Shown here: positions 17,182 to 25,917 of the stretch, one piece after another | Layout: every line of letters begins with the position of its first letter | How positions within the stretch are numbered: the first letter of the stretch is position 1 | Assembly: GCF_003344885.1 (NCBI RefSeq) | Contig: NZ_CP031155.1 | Location: forward strand, 2,373,327 to 2,437,326 | DNA from: Altererythrobacter sp. ZODW24 | Lineage (GTDB): Bacteria > Pseudomonadota > Alphaproteobacteria > Sphingomonadales > Sphingomonadaceae | Length of the DNA: 64,000 nt | Reading direction: 5' to 3' | Program-made: the position numbers and the translations under genes | The notes under the pieces: generated by a model | The model's database searches: none | What the model was told of the DNA's origin: nothing | What the model saw: the letters and a program-made list of their open reading frames with translations, nothing else

Positions 17182-19548
17182 ATGAAGATCATCCGGCCCG
17201 CAGCTCTATCGGCGTCTCTTTCAATCATCGCCCTTACTATAGCATCGGCGGCGAGTGCGCAGGATCAGGATCCCGGACCGCTGCCATCGCATGTCACTAA
17301 CGCCGCAAGTTCCATGGACTTGCCGGAAGCAGTTCCAACCAAAGCCAGCCCGCGGGTCGAAAATCTGCTTCGCCAGATGACTTTGGAAGAAAAGGTCGGG
17401 CAGTTGACCCAGGCTGCAGGTGGGCGGTCGAAGACACTGAATTCCAAACTTACGCTGGAGGAACTGGACCGGGTGCGCGCTGGCAAAGCTGGATCATATC
17501 TGCATGTCGCCGGCGCAGAACCATTGCGCGAGTTGCAGCGCGTGGCGGTGGAGGAAAGCCGCCTCAAAATCCCGCTGCTATTCGCAATGGATGTCGTCCA
17601 TGGATATCGCACGATCTTTCCCGTGCCGATTGCGATTGCTGCCAGCTGGGAACCAGAAGCATGGGAGCAGACAGCGCGCATTTCCGCCGTTGAAGCCAGC
17701 AACTCAGGTTTGCATTGGACCTTCGCCCCGATGGTGGACATCGCCCGTGATCCGCGCTGGGGCAGGGTGGTCGAGGGCGCGGGTGAGGATGCCTATCTCG
17801 GCAGCATCATGGCGGCGGCGCAGGTGCGCGGCTATCAAGGCACATCGCTGAAGGGTTCGGGCACCATGATGGCGACGACCAAGCATTTTGGCGCTTATGG
17901 TGCGCCGCTGGGTGGGCGCGATTATGGCACAGCAGAGATTAGCGAACGCGCCCTTCATGAGATTTACCTGCCTCCCTTCTACGCAGCAATGAAGGCGGGG
18001 ACAGGCAGCTATATGACGGCATTTAACGATGTCGGCGGGCAGCCCACAACCGGCAATGCCGAACTGATCAACGGCACGCTGCGGGGCCAGTGGGGCTTTG
18101 ACGGAATGTTGGTCAGCGATTGGAATGCAATTGCCGAACTGATCAATCATGGCGTCGCGGGCAGCCGCGCCGATGCGGGCGCGCTGGCGGTATCGGCAGG
18201 CGTCGATATGGATATGATGAGCCTCGTCTACTCCGATGATCTGACCAAGGCGGCAGCGGCGAACCCCGATCTGGTCGCGCATATCGACAATGCTGTGCGC
18301 AATGTGCTGACGGCGAAAGAGCGGCTGGGTCTATTTGACGATCCGATGGCCTATCACAACGTCGTAGCGGAGGCGGAGAGTATCCGTTCCGCCGCGCATA
18401 TCGAAGCGGCTCGCGACATTGCAGAACGCTCCATGGTTCTTCTGAAGAACAGCAACAATGCCCTGCCGCTCGCAGCAAAGGCGCAGAAGATCGCAGTTAT
18501 CGGGGCAATGGCCATTGATACGCAAAGCCAGCTCGGAAGCTGGCGTGCACGCGGTGACAAGGCTGAAGTAGTCAGCATATTGGAAGGCATCACGCAGGGC
18601 GCTCCCGATGGCGCGTCAGTAACCTTCACTGCCGGGGCTGCACCACAAAGCCACGATGAAACCGGAATCGCTGCAGCTGTCACGGCGGCAATGGACAGCG
18701 ACGTTGTGCTGCTGGTTATCGGTGAGGATTATGATCTGTCAGGCGAAGCGCGCAGCCGATCATCGCTTGATCTGCCACCATCACAACTTGCCCTCGCCAA
18801 AGCAGTCTTTGCGGCGGGCAAGCCGGTCATGGTGCTTCTAACCGGCGGGCGTCCGCTTGCCATTCCCGAACTCGATGAACAGGCCGATGCCATCCTGATG
18901 ACTTGGTTGCTCGGCAATGAAGCGGGGCCTGCAGTTGCGAACATCGTGTTTGGCAAAACCGCGCCGGGCGGGAAATTGCCCATTGCCTTCCCGCGTACCA
19001 CTGGCGCTGTGCCCTATAGTTACGGCGAGTATCCGGCTGGCCGTCCGGCTCATCCTGATCCGATAAAGGACAGTAACCGTTTCAAAGATTTGCCGATTAC
19101 CCAGCTCTACCCATTCGGTCACGGCCTGTCGTATGGCGATGTCACGATGACTGATCTGGGCCTGAGCAGCCCCACGCTCCAGCCCGGCGGCAATATCGAA
19201 ATCTCGGTCAAACTCACCAATCGGGGCCCGCAGGCAGGTTACGAAACTGCGCAACTTTACCTGCGCGATGTCGTGTCTCGTCAAGCACAGCCGAAGATGA
19301 CTTTACGCGGCTTCAAACGGGTGATGCTGCAGCCGGGTGAAAGCCGGACGGTGACCTTCACGCTGACGCCTGATCAACTGACCTATTACGGCTCCGACGG
19401 TAAATGGCGGACCGAAGGGGGGCGCTTCGATGTGATGATCGGTGCGTCTGCTGAAGACATTAGGCAGCGCGGGAGTTTTACGCTGAGCGTTGGCTTAGAA
19501 AGTGATATACCGGCAGCCGCCTTGGCGACAGAAACGGCAGTGCGGTGA
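17182..19548 (+). CDS. secreted GH3 beta-glucosidase (BglX-like)
   Basis: A 788-residue glycoside hydrolase family 3 enzyme with a signal peptide (residues 1-25, ending ASAQ). The order is GH3 N-terminal barrel (VGQLTQAAGG, MDVVHGYRTIFPVPIA, GEDAYLGS), the nucleophile Asp in MLVSDWNA, the GH3 C-terminal domain (IGEDYDLSGEARSRSSLDLP, LLTGGRPLAIPE) and a fibronectin-III-like domain (last 110 residues, GYETAQLYL). It probably removes terminal beta-glucose from oligosaccharides in the periplasm. AGGGA lies about 8 bases before the ATG at 17182, supporting this start over the longer frame that overlaps gntP. It is co-transcribed with the GntP permease. Confidence 0.93.
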   Translation: MKIIRPAALSASLSIIALTIASAASAQDQDPGPLPSHVTNAASSMDLPEAVPTKASPRVENLLRQMTLEEKVGQLTQAAGGRSKTLNSKLTLEELDRVRAGKAGSYLHVAGAEPLRELQRVAVEESRLKIPLLFAMDVVHGYRTIFPVPIAIAASWEPEAWEQTARISAVEASNSGLHWTFAPMVDIARDPRWGRVVEGAGEDAYLGSIMAAAQVRGYQGTSLKGSGTMMATTKHFGAYGAPLGGRDYGTAEISERALHEIYLPPFYAAMKAGTGSYMTAFNDVGGQPTTGNAELINGTLRGQWGFDGMLVSDWNAIAELINHGVAGSRADAGALAVSAGVDMDMMSLVYSDDLTKAAAANPDLVAHIDNAVRNVLTAKERLGLFDDPMAYHNVVAEAESIRSAAHIEAARDIAERSMVLLKNSNNALPLAAKAQKIAVIGAMAIDTQSQLGSWRARGDKAEVVSILEGITQGAPDGASVTFTAGAAPQSHDETGIAAAVTAAMDSDVVLLVIGEDYDLSGEARSRSSLDLPPSQLALAKAVFAAGKPVMVLLTGGRPLAIPELDEQADAILMTWLLGNEAGPAVANIVFGKTAPGGKLPIAFPRTTGAVPYSYGEYPAGRPAHPDPIKDSNRFKDLPITQLYPFGHGLSYGDVTMTDLGLSSPTLQPGGNIEISVKLTNRGPQAGYETAQLYLRDVVSRQAQPKMTLRGFKRVMLQPGESRTVTFTLTPDQLTYYGSDGKWRTEGGRFDVMIGASAEDIRQRGSFTLSVGLESDIPAAALATETAVR

Positions 19549-19651
19549 CTAAACTGTTGGACCTAGAATACGGGTCTTTTTTGATCGCGTTTGGACAACC
19601 ACGCTTTTGGAATTCGCCGAACTAGCCTTCGCTTGAGCCAAGGCGGTCGCA

Positions 19652-19682
19652 GGTGTGTGATCGCAGTAAAGGATCACACACC
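19652..19682. terminator. bidirectional hairpin terminator
   Basis: Perfect 11-bp arms GGTGTGTGATC and GATCACACACC surround a 9-base loop, located between two convergent genes. Flanking GGCGG (left) and CCGCC (right) could lengthen the stem. A strong T-tract is missing on both sides. Confidence 0.7.
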
Positions 19683-19715
19683 CGCCAGACTATTCAAATG
19701 AAGCACCCAATCTGG

Positions 19716-22700
19716 TCAGAACTGCCAGTTCAGCGCAAACCGGCCCTGATTGTCGGTAAGTGCGCCGCGGCCGAGATCGGACGTAGCACTCATGCTTACG
19801 CTAAGCCGTTCCGCCAGTGCGAGTTCCGCTCCGGCATTGACCGACATCCATTGTTGATCGAGCGTATTGACGATCGAGAACGGCACATCGGAGGCTCCAA
19901 TGAAGTTCGCCGTCACCACATCGCTCGTATCGGCGAGCTCGCGGACGTATGCGACCGAGCCGAAGGCAGTCAGTGAGCTATTGCGGCCCAGCTTTGTTTC
20001 GAGCGTTCCCATCATGCCAAGTTTGGCACCAGCAGAAGTGAAGTTGCGATCGCGGATCGACAAGCCGAACTGGCCGGCTCCGTATTCGTCGTAACCACCG
20101 ATATCGCTACGGACATAGTCGAGGCTCGCCACCGGCCCCATTTCGAGACCGGGCGCAACATCAAACGCATATCCGATGCGCATGCCTGTGAACGTTTGGC
20201 TTCCTTCTGAAGAACCATGCGCGTTGGCATGACTAATCCCGAAATCACCTTGGCTCTCGCGTGCCACTCCGAAATTCTGGCGAGAGAAGCCGACGTACAT
20301 GTCGGCAAAACCCTGCCCGAATTGCGCTGCAGCATAACCAGCGCCGGCTACGCTCGTATCATCCGGACGGAATGCCGCTCCAGCATTGGTATTGGCATTG
20401 CTGTTGCGGATATTCGTCATCGCGAAACCTACAACGAAATTGTCAGAAACCCGCATATCAGCACCTAGCGTTAGTTCGCCAGCCTGAGTGAAAGCAGCCT
20501 CTTCGAAGGCATTGGTTCCTGCGTTGCGATCGGCACCGCCATTGAGGAATGCGCCGCTCATCGTTGTGAAGAAGCCGAGTTCGCCGACGTCTTGCGGATT
20601 GGTGCCAGCGATAGCGAACGCAGCATTACCTGCAGCCGAGAACCCTGCCGCGGACTTATTGGCCCCGCGTAGAGACAATGTCCGCTGGCTCAACTGACCA
20701 GTGAAGCGCTGCGAGAAGCTATTTGCCACAAACGACTGGTTGAAGGCACCGACCGGTGTCAGCGACGACAGCGTCGGGATCAGGAAGTCCGCCCCCGCTC
20801 CGTCGACCGCATTGAACAGGCCTGAGAAGTTGTTGTAGCGCCCGTCAAATCGCAAGGTATCCAGCGCAGAGCCCACCGACCTAAGATTGCGGAACTTCTT
20901 GAACAGATCACGCAGTCGTAGCGCGCGTACCTCGGCAATCACATCACCGCCTTCAACACGCGTCTCGGCATATAATAGCGGCGAGCGGGCGAGCAGGAAG
21001 ACATCGTCGAAATTACCGAGCACAGAATTGGCGCTGAGCACGGTGACTTCATCACCGTACCTTGGCCGTCCCGTCGCAGTCACAATCAATTTGCCTGCCA
21101 AGCTAGCGTCGCCACTAACCGCAAGCAGATCGGATGTATTGCCGCGCCGCTTGAACCGGGCATTGCTGATCAAGGTTCCTGCGCTGCTCTGCACATAGGC
21201 GCCGTCGACCGTGAGCGTTCCTGTCTTGAAGAGACCCGCCGGTGCAACAGCACCACCGAGATTGAAGAACGCATCGGTTGTGACCGTTCCCGTCCCTGAA
21301 AAGAGACCGCCGAACGTCGCGACGATACCCGCATTCAGGGAACCATCGATGTGCGAGAAGCCATTAAGCTGCTCGTATCCGATGATGCTCGTGAAGCTGT
21401 ATTCATCGGGCAAAACAAAGCTCGCGAAGCGGCTGTCGAGGGTCAATTTGTCGACTTCGACATCCATATCGACCTTAGTGCGGCCGAAGCGATTAAGGAT
21501 CACGTCGAAGTACTGTGCCGGATTGGCAAAGGACGTTCCCGGCGTGCCATCGGTGTTGTTTGGCACAAAGCCGGTCGAACCTGGGCCCAAGAGTACCGAG
21601 CTTTCGGGAAGCTCCCCACCGAAGTTCGGGGTGCCCTCAGGCGGCAGGAGAGGCGAAGGATCGGTCGGATTGTTAGCGATGTCGATCCCGACAATCGTGC
21701 CCAGCTTTGGACCGGCTTCGTACACGCCCGGCTCACTTCCCCCGGGAATGCCATTAACAAGCGTGCCGGTACCGTCGTCGATGAAGAATCCAGGATCGAG
21801 ATCTTGTGTCCAATAGTTAGGGTCGGACCACACACCGCCGCCTTTACGGCCTGACACGTATTTATAAGACGTATTTTGCGTGATGAACTCGAAGAACGGA
21901 TAGAGCGGGTTATAGAAGCTAATATCGCCGTAACCTTCGGGAACACCAAAGAAGTCAAAGCCGCCCGAAAGCACGCCAATGGCAATGGGGAAGCCGTAGA
22001 GTTCGTCAGCGATCAGCGGTGAACCACTATCGCCGCCCGCGGTCGCGACTTCGTTGGGAAGCGCGTCATCGTCGAAATAGTCAATCGCGCGAACGGCTGC
22101 GACGTCTACGCAATTCACACCGTCCGGATTGAACACACAGCCATCAATTTCTTCTTGGGTTCTGTTCGGATTATCAAAATCGGTGAAATAGAAGGCCTGC
22201 GTCTCAAAGCCAAACGCCGAGGTCGGCGCGAATGCAGGGAAAAGACTGTCACCAAGGTCGGACGGCGAAGCCAATGCTCCGAGCATGTTCTCACCAACGC
22301 GACGCAAAAATCCAATGCCCTGATTGCCCGTTTCGGCAGTGCCGAAGGTGCCATACCCAACCTGAACGACATGCGTGAGTTCAGTTAGCGGAGTGAGCAG
22401 GATTGGAAGCGCAGGCACATCAGTGATCGGCGTATCGACCGCGATCAGCGCTATGTCCGCCCAAGGGAAAGGCAATCCGCCCTCGTCGAGGTTCGACGAG
22501 GGGTGAATGATAACATCAGTACTCGTCGCAACGCCGCCTTCAGCGTAATTCGCATCGAAATCGAGATATTCGAAGAAGCGGGTGGAGCTGTCCACACCGG
22601 TCGATATTAGAACCGACAAATCGCTGGTATCGGCCAGCCCATAATCTTCTGATGAAGAACTGTTTAGACAGTGCGCCGCAGTCATGATCGTGCGCGCATT

Positions 22701-23081
22701 TATGACCGAGCCGGTGCAATTGAAGAAGATGCCACCGGTCGTGTTATCCTGAAGGAACATCTGGACGACGGATGGCTGGGTGTCGTTAACGTCGATCGAA
22801 CCTGCGAGCCCGACATCGTCGCGTACAAGAATTTCAGGTGTCGGCGGCACTGGAACAGCATCAAGGTTTCGCGAGACAGTGAAATCGGGTAGCACGCCCT
22901 GATCCAACGCTGATCCAATATCCAGACGGGTCTCGAACCGAACTCCATCAAAAGTTCCGCGAGCTTCCGAGACGATTTCATCTGTCCCATCGCCTGTGTC
23001 CGAAGCAAATGCCGGGGTAGCCGCGAGGCTCCCTGCCAGACCGATTACGCCTACGCTCAGAAGATATTGCAGCTTACCCAT
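19716..23081 (-). CDS. autotransporter with trypsin-like serine protease passenger
   Basis: An 1121-residue type V-secreted protein. A signal peptide (1-26, ATPAFAS) is followed by an S1 protease domain with a complete triad: H137 (TAAHC), D209 (ADIALI) and S352 (GGDSGSPL). C122 and C138 could form the usual disulfide next to the active His. A passenger stalk with autotransporter-like repeats (about 400-830) follows. The C-terminal 270 residues form an autotransporter beta-barrel ending in the aromatic GRFALNWQF. The protease should be displayed at the cell surface. The gene stands alone, with a convergent terminator downstream and about 1 kb of mostly non-coding DNA upstream. Confidence 0.92.
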   Translation of the reverse strand: MGKLQYLLSVGVIGLAGSLAATPAFASDTGDGTDEIVSEARGTFDGVRFETRLDIGSALDQGVLPDFTVSRNLDAVPVPPTPEILVRDDVGLAGSIDVNDTQPSVVQMFLQDNTTGGIFFNCTGSVINARTIMTAAHCLNSSSSEDYGLADTSDLSVLISTGVDSSTRFFEYLDFDANYAEGGVATSTDVIIHPSSNLDEGGLPFPWADIALIAVDTPITDVPALPILLTPLTELTHVVQVGYGTFGTAETGNQGIGFLRRVGENMLGALASPSDLGDSLFPAFAPTSAFGFETQAFYFTDFDNPNRTQEEIDGCVFNPDGVNCVDVAAVRAIDYFDDDALPNEVATAGGDSGSPLIADELYGFPIAIGVLSGGFDFFGVPEGYGDISFYNPLYPFFEFITQNTSYKYVSGRKGGGVWSDPNYWTQDLDPGFFIDDGTGTLVNGIPGGSEPGVYEAGPKLGTIVGIDIANNPTDPSPLLPPEGTPNFGGELPESSVLLGPGSTGFVPNNTDGTPGTSFANPAQYFDVILNRFGRTKVDMDVEVDKLTLDSRFASFVLPDEYSFTSIIGYEQLNGFSHIDGSLNAGIVATFGGLFSGTGTVTTDAFFNLGGAVAPAGLFKTGTLTVDGAYVQSSAGTLISNARFKRRGNTSDLLAVSGDASLAGKLIVTATGRPRYGDEVTVLSANSVLGNFDDVFLLARSPLLYAETRVEGGDVIAEVRALRLRDLFKKFRNLRSVGSALDTLRFDGRYNNFSGLFNAVDGAGADFLIPTLSSLTPVGAFNQSFVANSFSQRFTGQLSQRTLSLRGANKSAAGFSAAGNAAFAIAGTNPQDVGELGFFTTMSGAFLNGGADRNAGTNAFEEAAFTQAGELTLGADMRVSDNFVVGFAMTNIRNSNANTNAGAAFRPDDTSVAGAGYAAAQFGQGFADMYVGFSRQNFGVARESQGDFGISHANAHGSSEGSQTFTGMRIGYAFDVAPGLEMGPVASLDYVRSDIGGYDEYGAGQFGLSIRDRNFTSAGAKLGMMGTLETKLGRNSSLTAFGSVAYVRELADTSDVVTANFIGASDVPFSIVNTLDQQWMSVNAGAELALAERLSVSMSATSDLGRGALTDNQGRFALNWQF

Positions 23082-23318
23082 GGTATTGTTGCCCCTTTTT
23101 TCGAATCAACAGATGAACGGGAGCTTACTGGAAAAAGCAAAGAGCAATACTGGTAGCACAAATTTTATGTGGACAAGCCATCCTTGAGAAACATTCAGCC
23201 AGTCCGCAAAAATAATACAACAAAAATGAGTGCTTGGACGAACTATCTTCTCAAGCGACCGCTCCATCTGCCCGGTACAATCGTGATTTCATTTGAAAAC
23301 CTCTTCAATCCGAATTGA
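23082..23318. other. intergenic, promoter region of the autotransporter
   Basis: AT-rich sequence upstream of the minus-strand autotransporter. A short plus-strand frame (ATG 23226, stop 23316) reads into the same frame as the membrane-protein remnant that follows, but its residues are not hydrophobic and show no family resemblance. I see no functional gene. Confidence 0.4.
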
Positions 23319-23639
23319 ATTGAATCAGTACTCAAATATGGGCTTACGGCTTTTTACCTCGGACTGGGTATCGTTTCATTGACTACAGGCGAGCCTCTGG
23401 CCGCGACTTGGCTTGCAACAAAAGCGTTGATGTTCGGTATCATCGTTATGGCCGCAATTATGATTGACGTGGCATTCGAACCAGTCGGTCCGCAGCTTAT
23501 GAAGCTGATTAGCGACGGCTGTTCGGACGAAACTGAAATCCCACTTTTGCGGACAATGAATCGCACCCGTTGGTGGGTCTGGGTAGTTTATGCCTTATTG
23601 CTAGCCACTGCATTTTTAGGGAACGTTAAGCCGATCTGA
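23319..23639 (+). pseudogene. 5'-truncated integral membrane protein remnant
   Basis: An open frame of about 106 codons without an ATG or GTG start in a good position. It encodes two to three membrane helices (YGLTAFYLGLGIVSL, WLATKALMFGIIVMAAIMI, WWVWVVYALLLATAFLG) separated by a polar PVGPQLMKLI...RTMNRTR stretch. This looks like the C-terminal half of a small four-helix membrane protein of the CopD/DUF2269-like general type. An in-frame TGA at 23316 precedes it. A functional gene starting at TTG 23379 cannot be excluded, but the missing N-terminal half favours decay. Confidence 0.5.
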
Positions 23640-24138
23640 CACCGTCGCGTTTTCGATCTTACGGGAGCTGAGTATACCTGCGTTTTCTTGCCGGATATGG
23701 AGTTCAAACTGACGTGCAATGTTGGCTTACTTATGGCGGCGTTCACGCGGGAAACTTTAGTTAGTCTCATCGCGGCGCGAGATGTCAGCGCCGCGATAGG
23801 CCGCAACAAACAGTGCAGCACGACCGGCCTATAATGTAGATAAGTTTGGCCCAGCGAGACATAGGTGGGCGTTCGCTACATAGGCGAATGCCTGCCGCCG
23901 GACCCCAAACGTTGTGATCGAGGACCTGAACGCAAATGTAGGTGAAGAACTATGTCGACGTTCTTACGGAAACGTGCTTTTAATGCGCTCACTTGACTGG
24001 TTGAAAATGCACGACACGGTTCCTTCATCACGCAAGCAAACGAGGGTTTCTGGCCTTGGCACATGACCGCCATACTGAGCGGAGGCACAGCGCATTCGCT
24101 GCCTTTCTAGCCTCGCCAAGGCCAATCGGCGCCAGCTC
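23640..24138. other. 499-base region without a recognised gene
   Basis: No reading frame with plausible composition or family resemblance is seen on either strand. It precedes the sigma factor gene and should hold its promoter. I see no clear ECF-type promoter or hairpin. Confidence 0.4.
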
Positions 24139-24738
24139 ATGGATCTAATTTCGCGAGAACGTACCGAGTGGCTCGCTCGGCATGCGTTTCCGAACGAACC
24201 GGCGTTGCGTGCGCAGATAGCAAGATGGAATATGCCGCCCGGACTGGACGCGGATGATGTTGTCCAAGAAGTTTACGCCAAACTCGCCATGCTCGACGAT
24301 ACTACAGAAATCGAACATCCTCGCGCATATATGCGGACTATGGCGCGCAATATCATTGGCATGCATATGCGGCGCGGGCGGATAGTGCCGATCACTGCAA
24401 TCGAGGACTTCGAAGGACTGGAGGAGGCCGATCAGACGCCAGATCCCGAACGGCAGGTTTCCGACCGGCAACAGTTGAGCATGCTCGCCACTGCGGTTTC
24501 CGAGCTGCCCAAGCGCAGCCGTGTGCCATTTCTTCTCCGGATAATGGACGATTTGCCATATCGCGACATTGGTGAGCGGCTGGGGATGTCAGAGAATGCC
24601 GTTCAGAAAAGTATCGCCCGGAGTCTGAAAACTTTGGCTGACAGATTGGGGCGCGGCGGCGGAAATGGCATCGCTCAAGCATCTATTAGGGAAACCGGAG
24701 AGAAAACGGACCGCAAGCATGGCGACCCAAGTGACTGA
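24139..24738 (+). CDS. ECF sigma factor (FecI-like)
   Basis: A 199-residue RNA polymerase sigma factor of the extracytoplasmic-function group. Region 2 is readable around residues 30-80 (GLDADDVVQEVYAKLA, HPRAYMRTMARNIIGMHMRR). Region 4 lies at about 115-170 (AVSELPKRSRVPFLLRIMDDLPYRDIGERLGMSENAVQKSIARSL). It overlaps the FecR-like anti-sigma gene by about 20 bases. With the STN-domain receptor downstream it forms a standard cell-surface signalling set: the receptor senses substrate, FecR transmits, and sigma turns on the receptor and peptidase genes. Confidence 0.92.
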   Translation: MDLISRERTEWLARHAFPNEPALRAQIARWNMPPGLDADDVVQEVYAKLAMLDDTTEIEHPRAYMRTMARNIIGMHMRRGRIVPITAIEDFEGLEEADQTPDPERQVSDRQQLSMLATAVSELPKRSRVPFLLRIMDDLPYRDIGERLGMSENAVQKSIARSLKTLADRLGRGGGNGIAQASIRETGEKTDRKHGDPSD

Positions 24739-25762
24739 GAACAGAACCGACCAGATAGCATTTGACTGGGTTGCCCTAAAGGAAGGGCGCTCTCTCACAT
24801 CGAGCGAGCAGGTCGAGTTGGACCAGTGGTTGGCTGATGATGTGCGCCATTTTGGTGCTTATGCTCGCGCTAAGGCTGTGCTCAGCTCCAGTCAGAGAAT
24901 CAGAGCGCTGGGCCCAGATTTTGTGCCCGACGAGTACCTGGTGCGGCAGGATGAAACGCAGCCGGACGTTTTCGACATCGCTGCCGAAAGGCGCGCAGTG
25001 CGCCAACCGCATCGATGGGTTGCTGCCGGTCTTGCGATGGCTGCCTCGGTAGCATTAGTATTTTCATTCCTCCTTCCTGGATCAGCGAACGACGCCGTAT
25101 ATGCCACACAGGTCGGTGAGCGGCGCGCTATGACGCTCGCAGATTCGAGCTCTATTGAGATGAATACTGACACCCGTTTGGCGGTCGATTATGACGATGA
25201 TCAGCGAACGATCCGGTTCGACCAGGGCGAGGCATTGTTCTCTGTTGAACGTGACGTCTCGCGCCCTTTCATCGTCGAGGCGGGGAATACGAGAGTTCAT
25301 GTCTTAGGGACTGTCTTTTCAGTCCGGCGGATTGAAGGTCAGCCGGTCGAAGTTTTAGTTCTGGAAGGCCGTGTCCGCGTCGAACGCAACGCAATGTTGG
25401 CCGGTAAGGTGGAATTCCTTGAGGCAGATCAGCGCGCGCTAGTTGCTATCGACACGCCTCAGATCGCTCAGGAACGGCTGCTCGACGGGCAAGCACAGCA
25501 ACGTCTTGCATGGCGTGAGGGGATGATTGCGTTTGAAGATGTCACCCTGTCCGATGCGGCGCGCGAATTTGCGCGTTACGGAAATAGCCGGATACGGTTC
25601 GGTGATCCTGAAATCGCCGAGCAAACTGTAACCGGCCTGTTCGATTCCTCAGACCCCGCCGGCTTTGCTAGGGCTGTTGCCCAAAGTTTGGGCCTTCAGG
25701 CTCGCAACGATGGTGCGGAAACGATTATTGAGCGCCGGTCAAACCCCATCGATCCGCGTTGA
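24719..25762 (+). CDS. FecR-family anti-sigma/signal-transducing protein
   Basis: A 347-residue inner-membrane protein. The cytoplasmic N-terminal domain (FDWVALKEG, DQWLADDVRHFGAYARAK) is the sigma-binding part. One membrane helix lies near residues 98-116 (WVAAGLAMAASVALVFSFLLP). The periplasmic part contains the FecR domain (TQVGERRAMTLADSSSIEMNTDT, RPFIVEAGNTRVHVLGTVFSVR; each under the usual cupin-like fold) and a C-terminal secretin-like segment. ATG 24719 is chosen, though 24665 is also in frame. The stop is 155 bases before the receptor gene, and that gap probably contains a sigma-dependent promoter. Confidence 0.9.
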   Translation: MATQVTENRTDQIAFDWVALKEGRSLTSSEQVELDQWLADDVRHFGAYARAKAVLSSSQRIRALGPDFVPDEYLVRQDETQPDVFDIAAERRAVRQPHRWVAAGLAMAASVALVFSFLLPGSANDAVYATQVGERRAMTLADSSSIEMNTDTRLAVDYDDDQRTIRFDQGEALFSVERDVSRPFIVEAGNTRVHVLGTVFSVRRIEGQPVEVLVLEGRVRVERNAMLAGKVEFLEADQRALVAIDTPQIAQERLLDGQAQQRLAWREGMIAFEDVTLSDAAREFARYGNSRIRFGDPEIAEQTVTGLFDSSDPAGFARAVAQSLGLQARNDGAETIIERRSNPIDPR

Positions 25763-25917
25763 CAGTATTCTGCTCTGATTGACGGTCGCACTTCGAACTT
25801 CGGCCAACTCGCGACACTTTTTTGACGAATTATGGCGGATTGAAGACGCCTGTGCATCCTAGTGTTGAGGGTCGCAAGAAAATGCCGTTGCAGACGGCCG
25901 GATATGGGGAATGTTAA

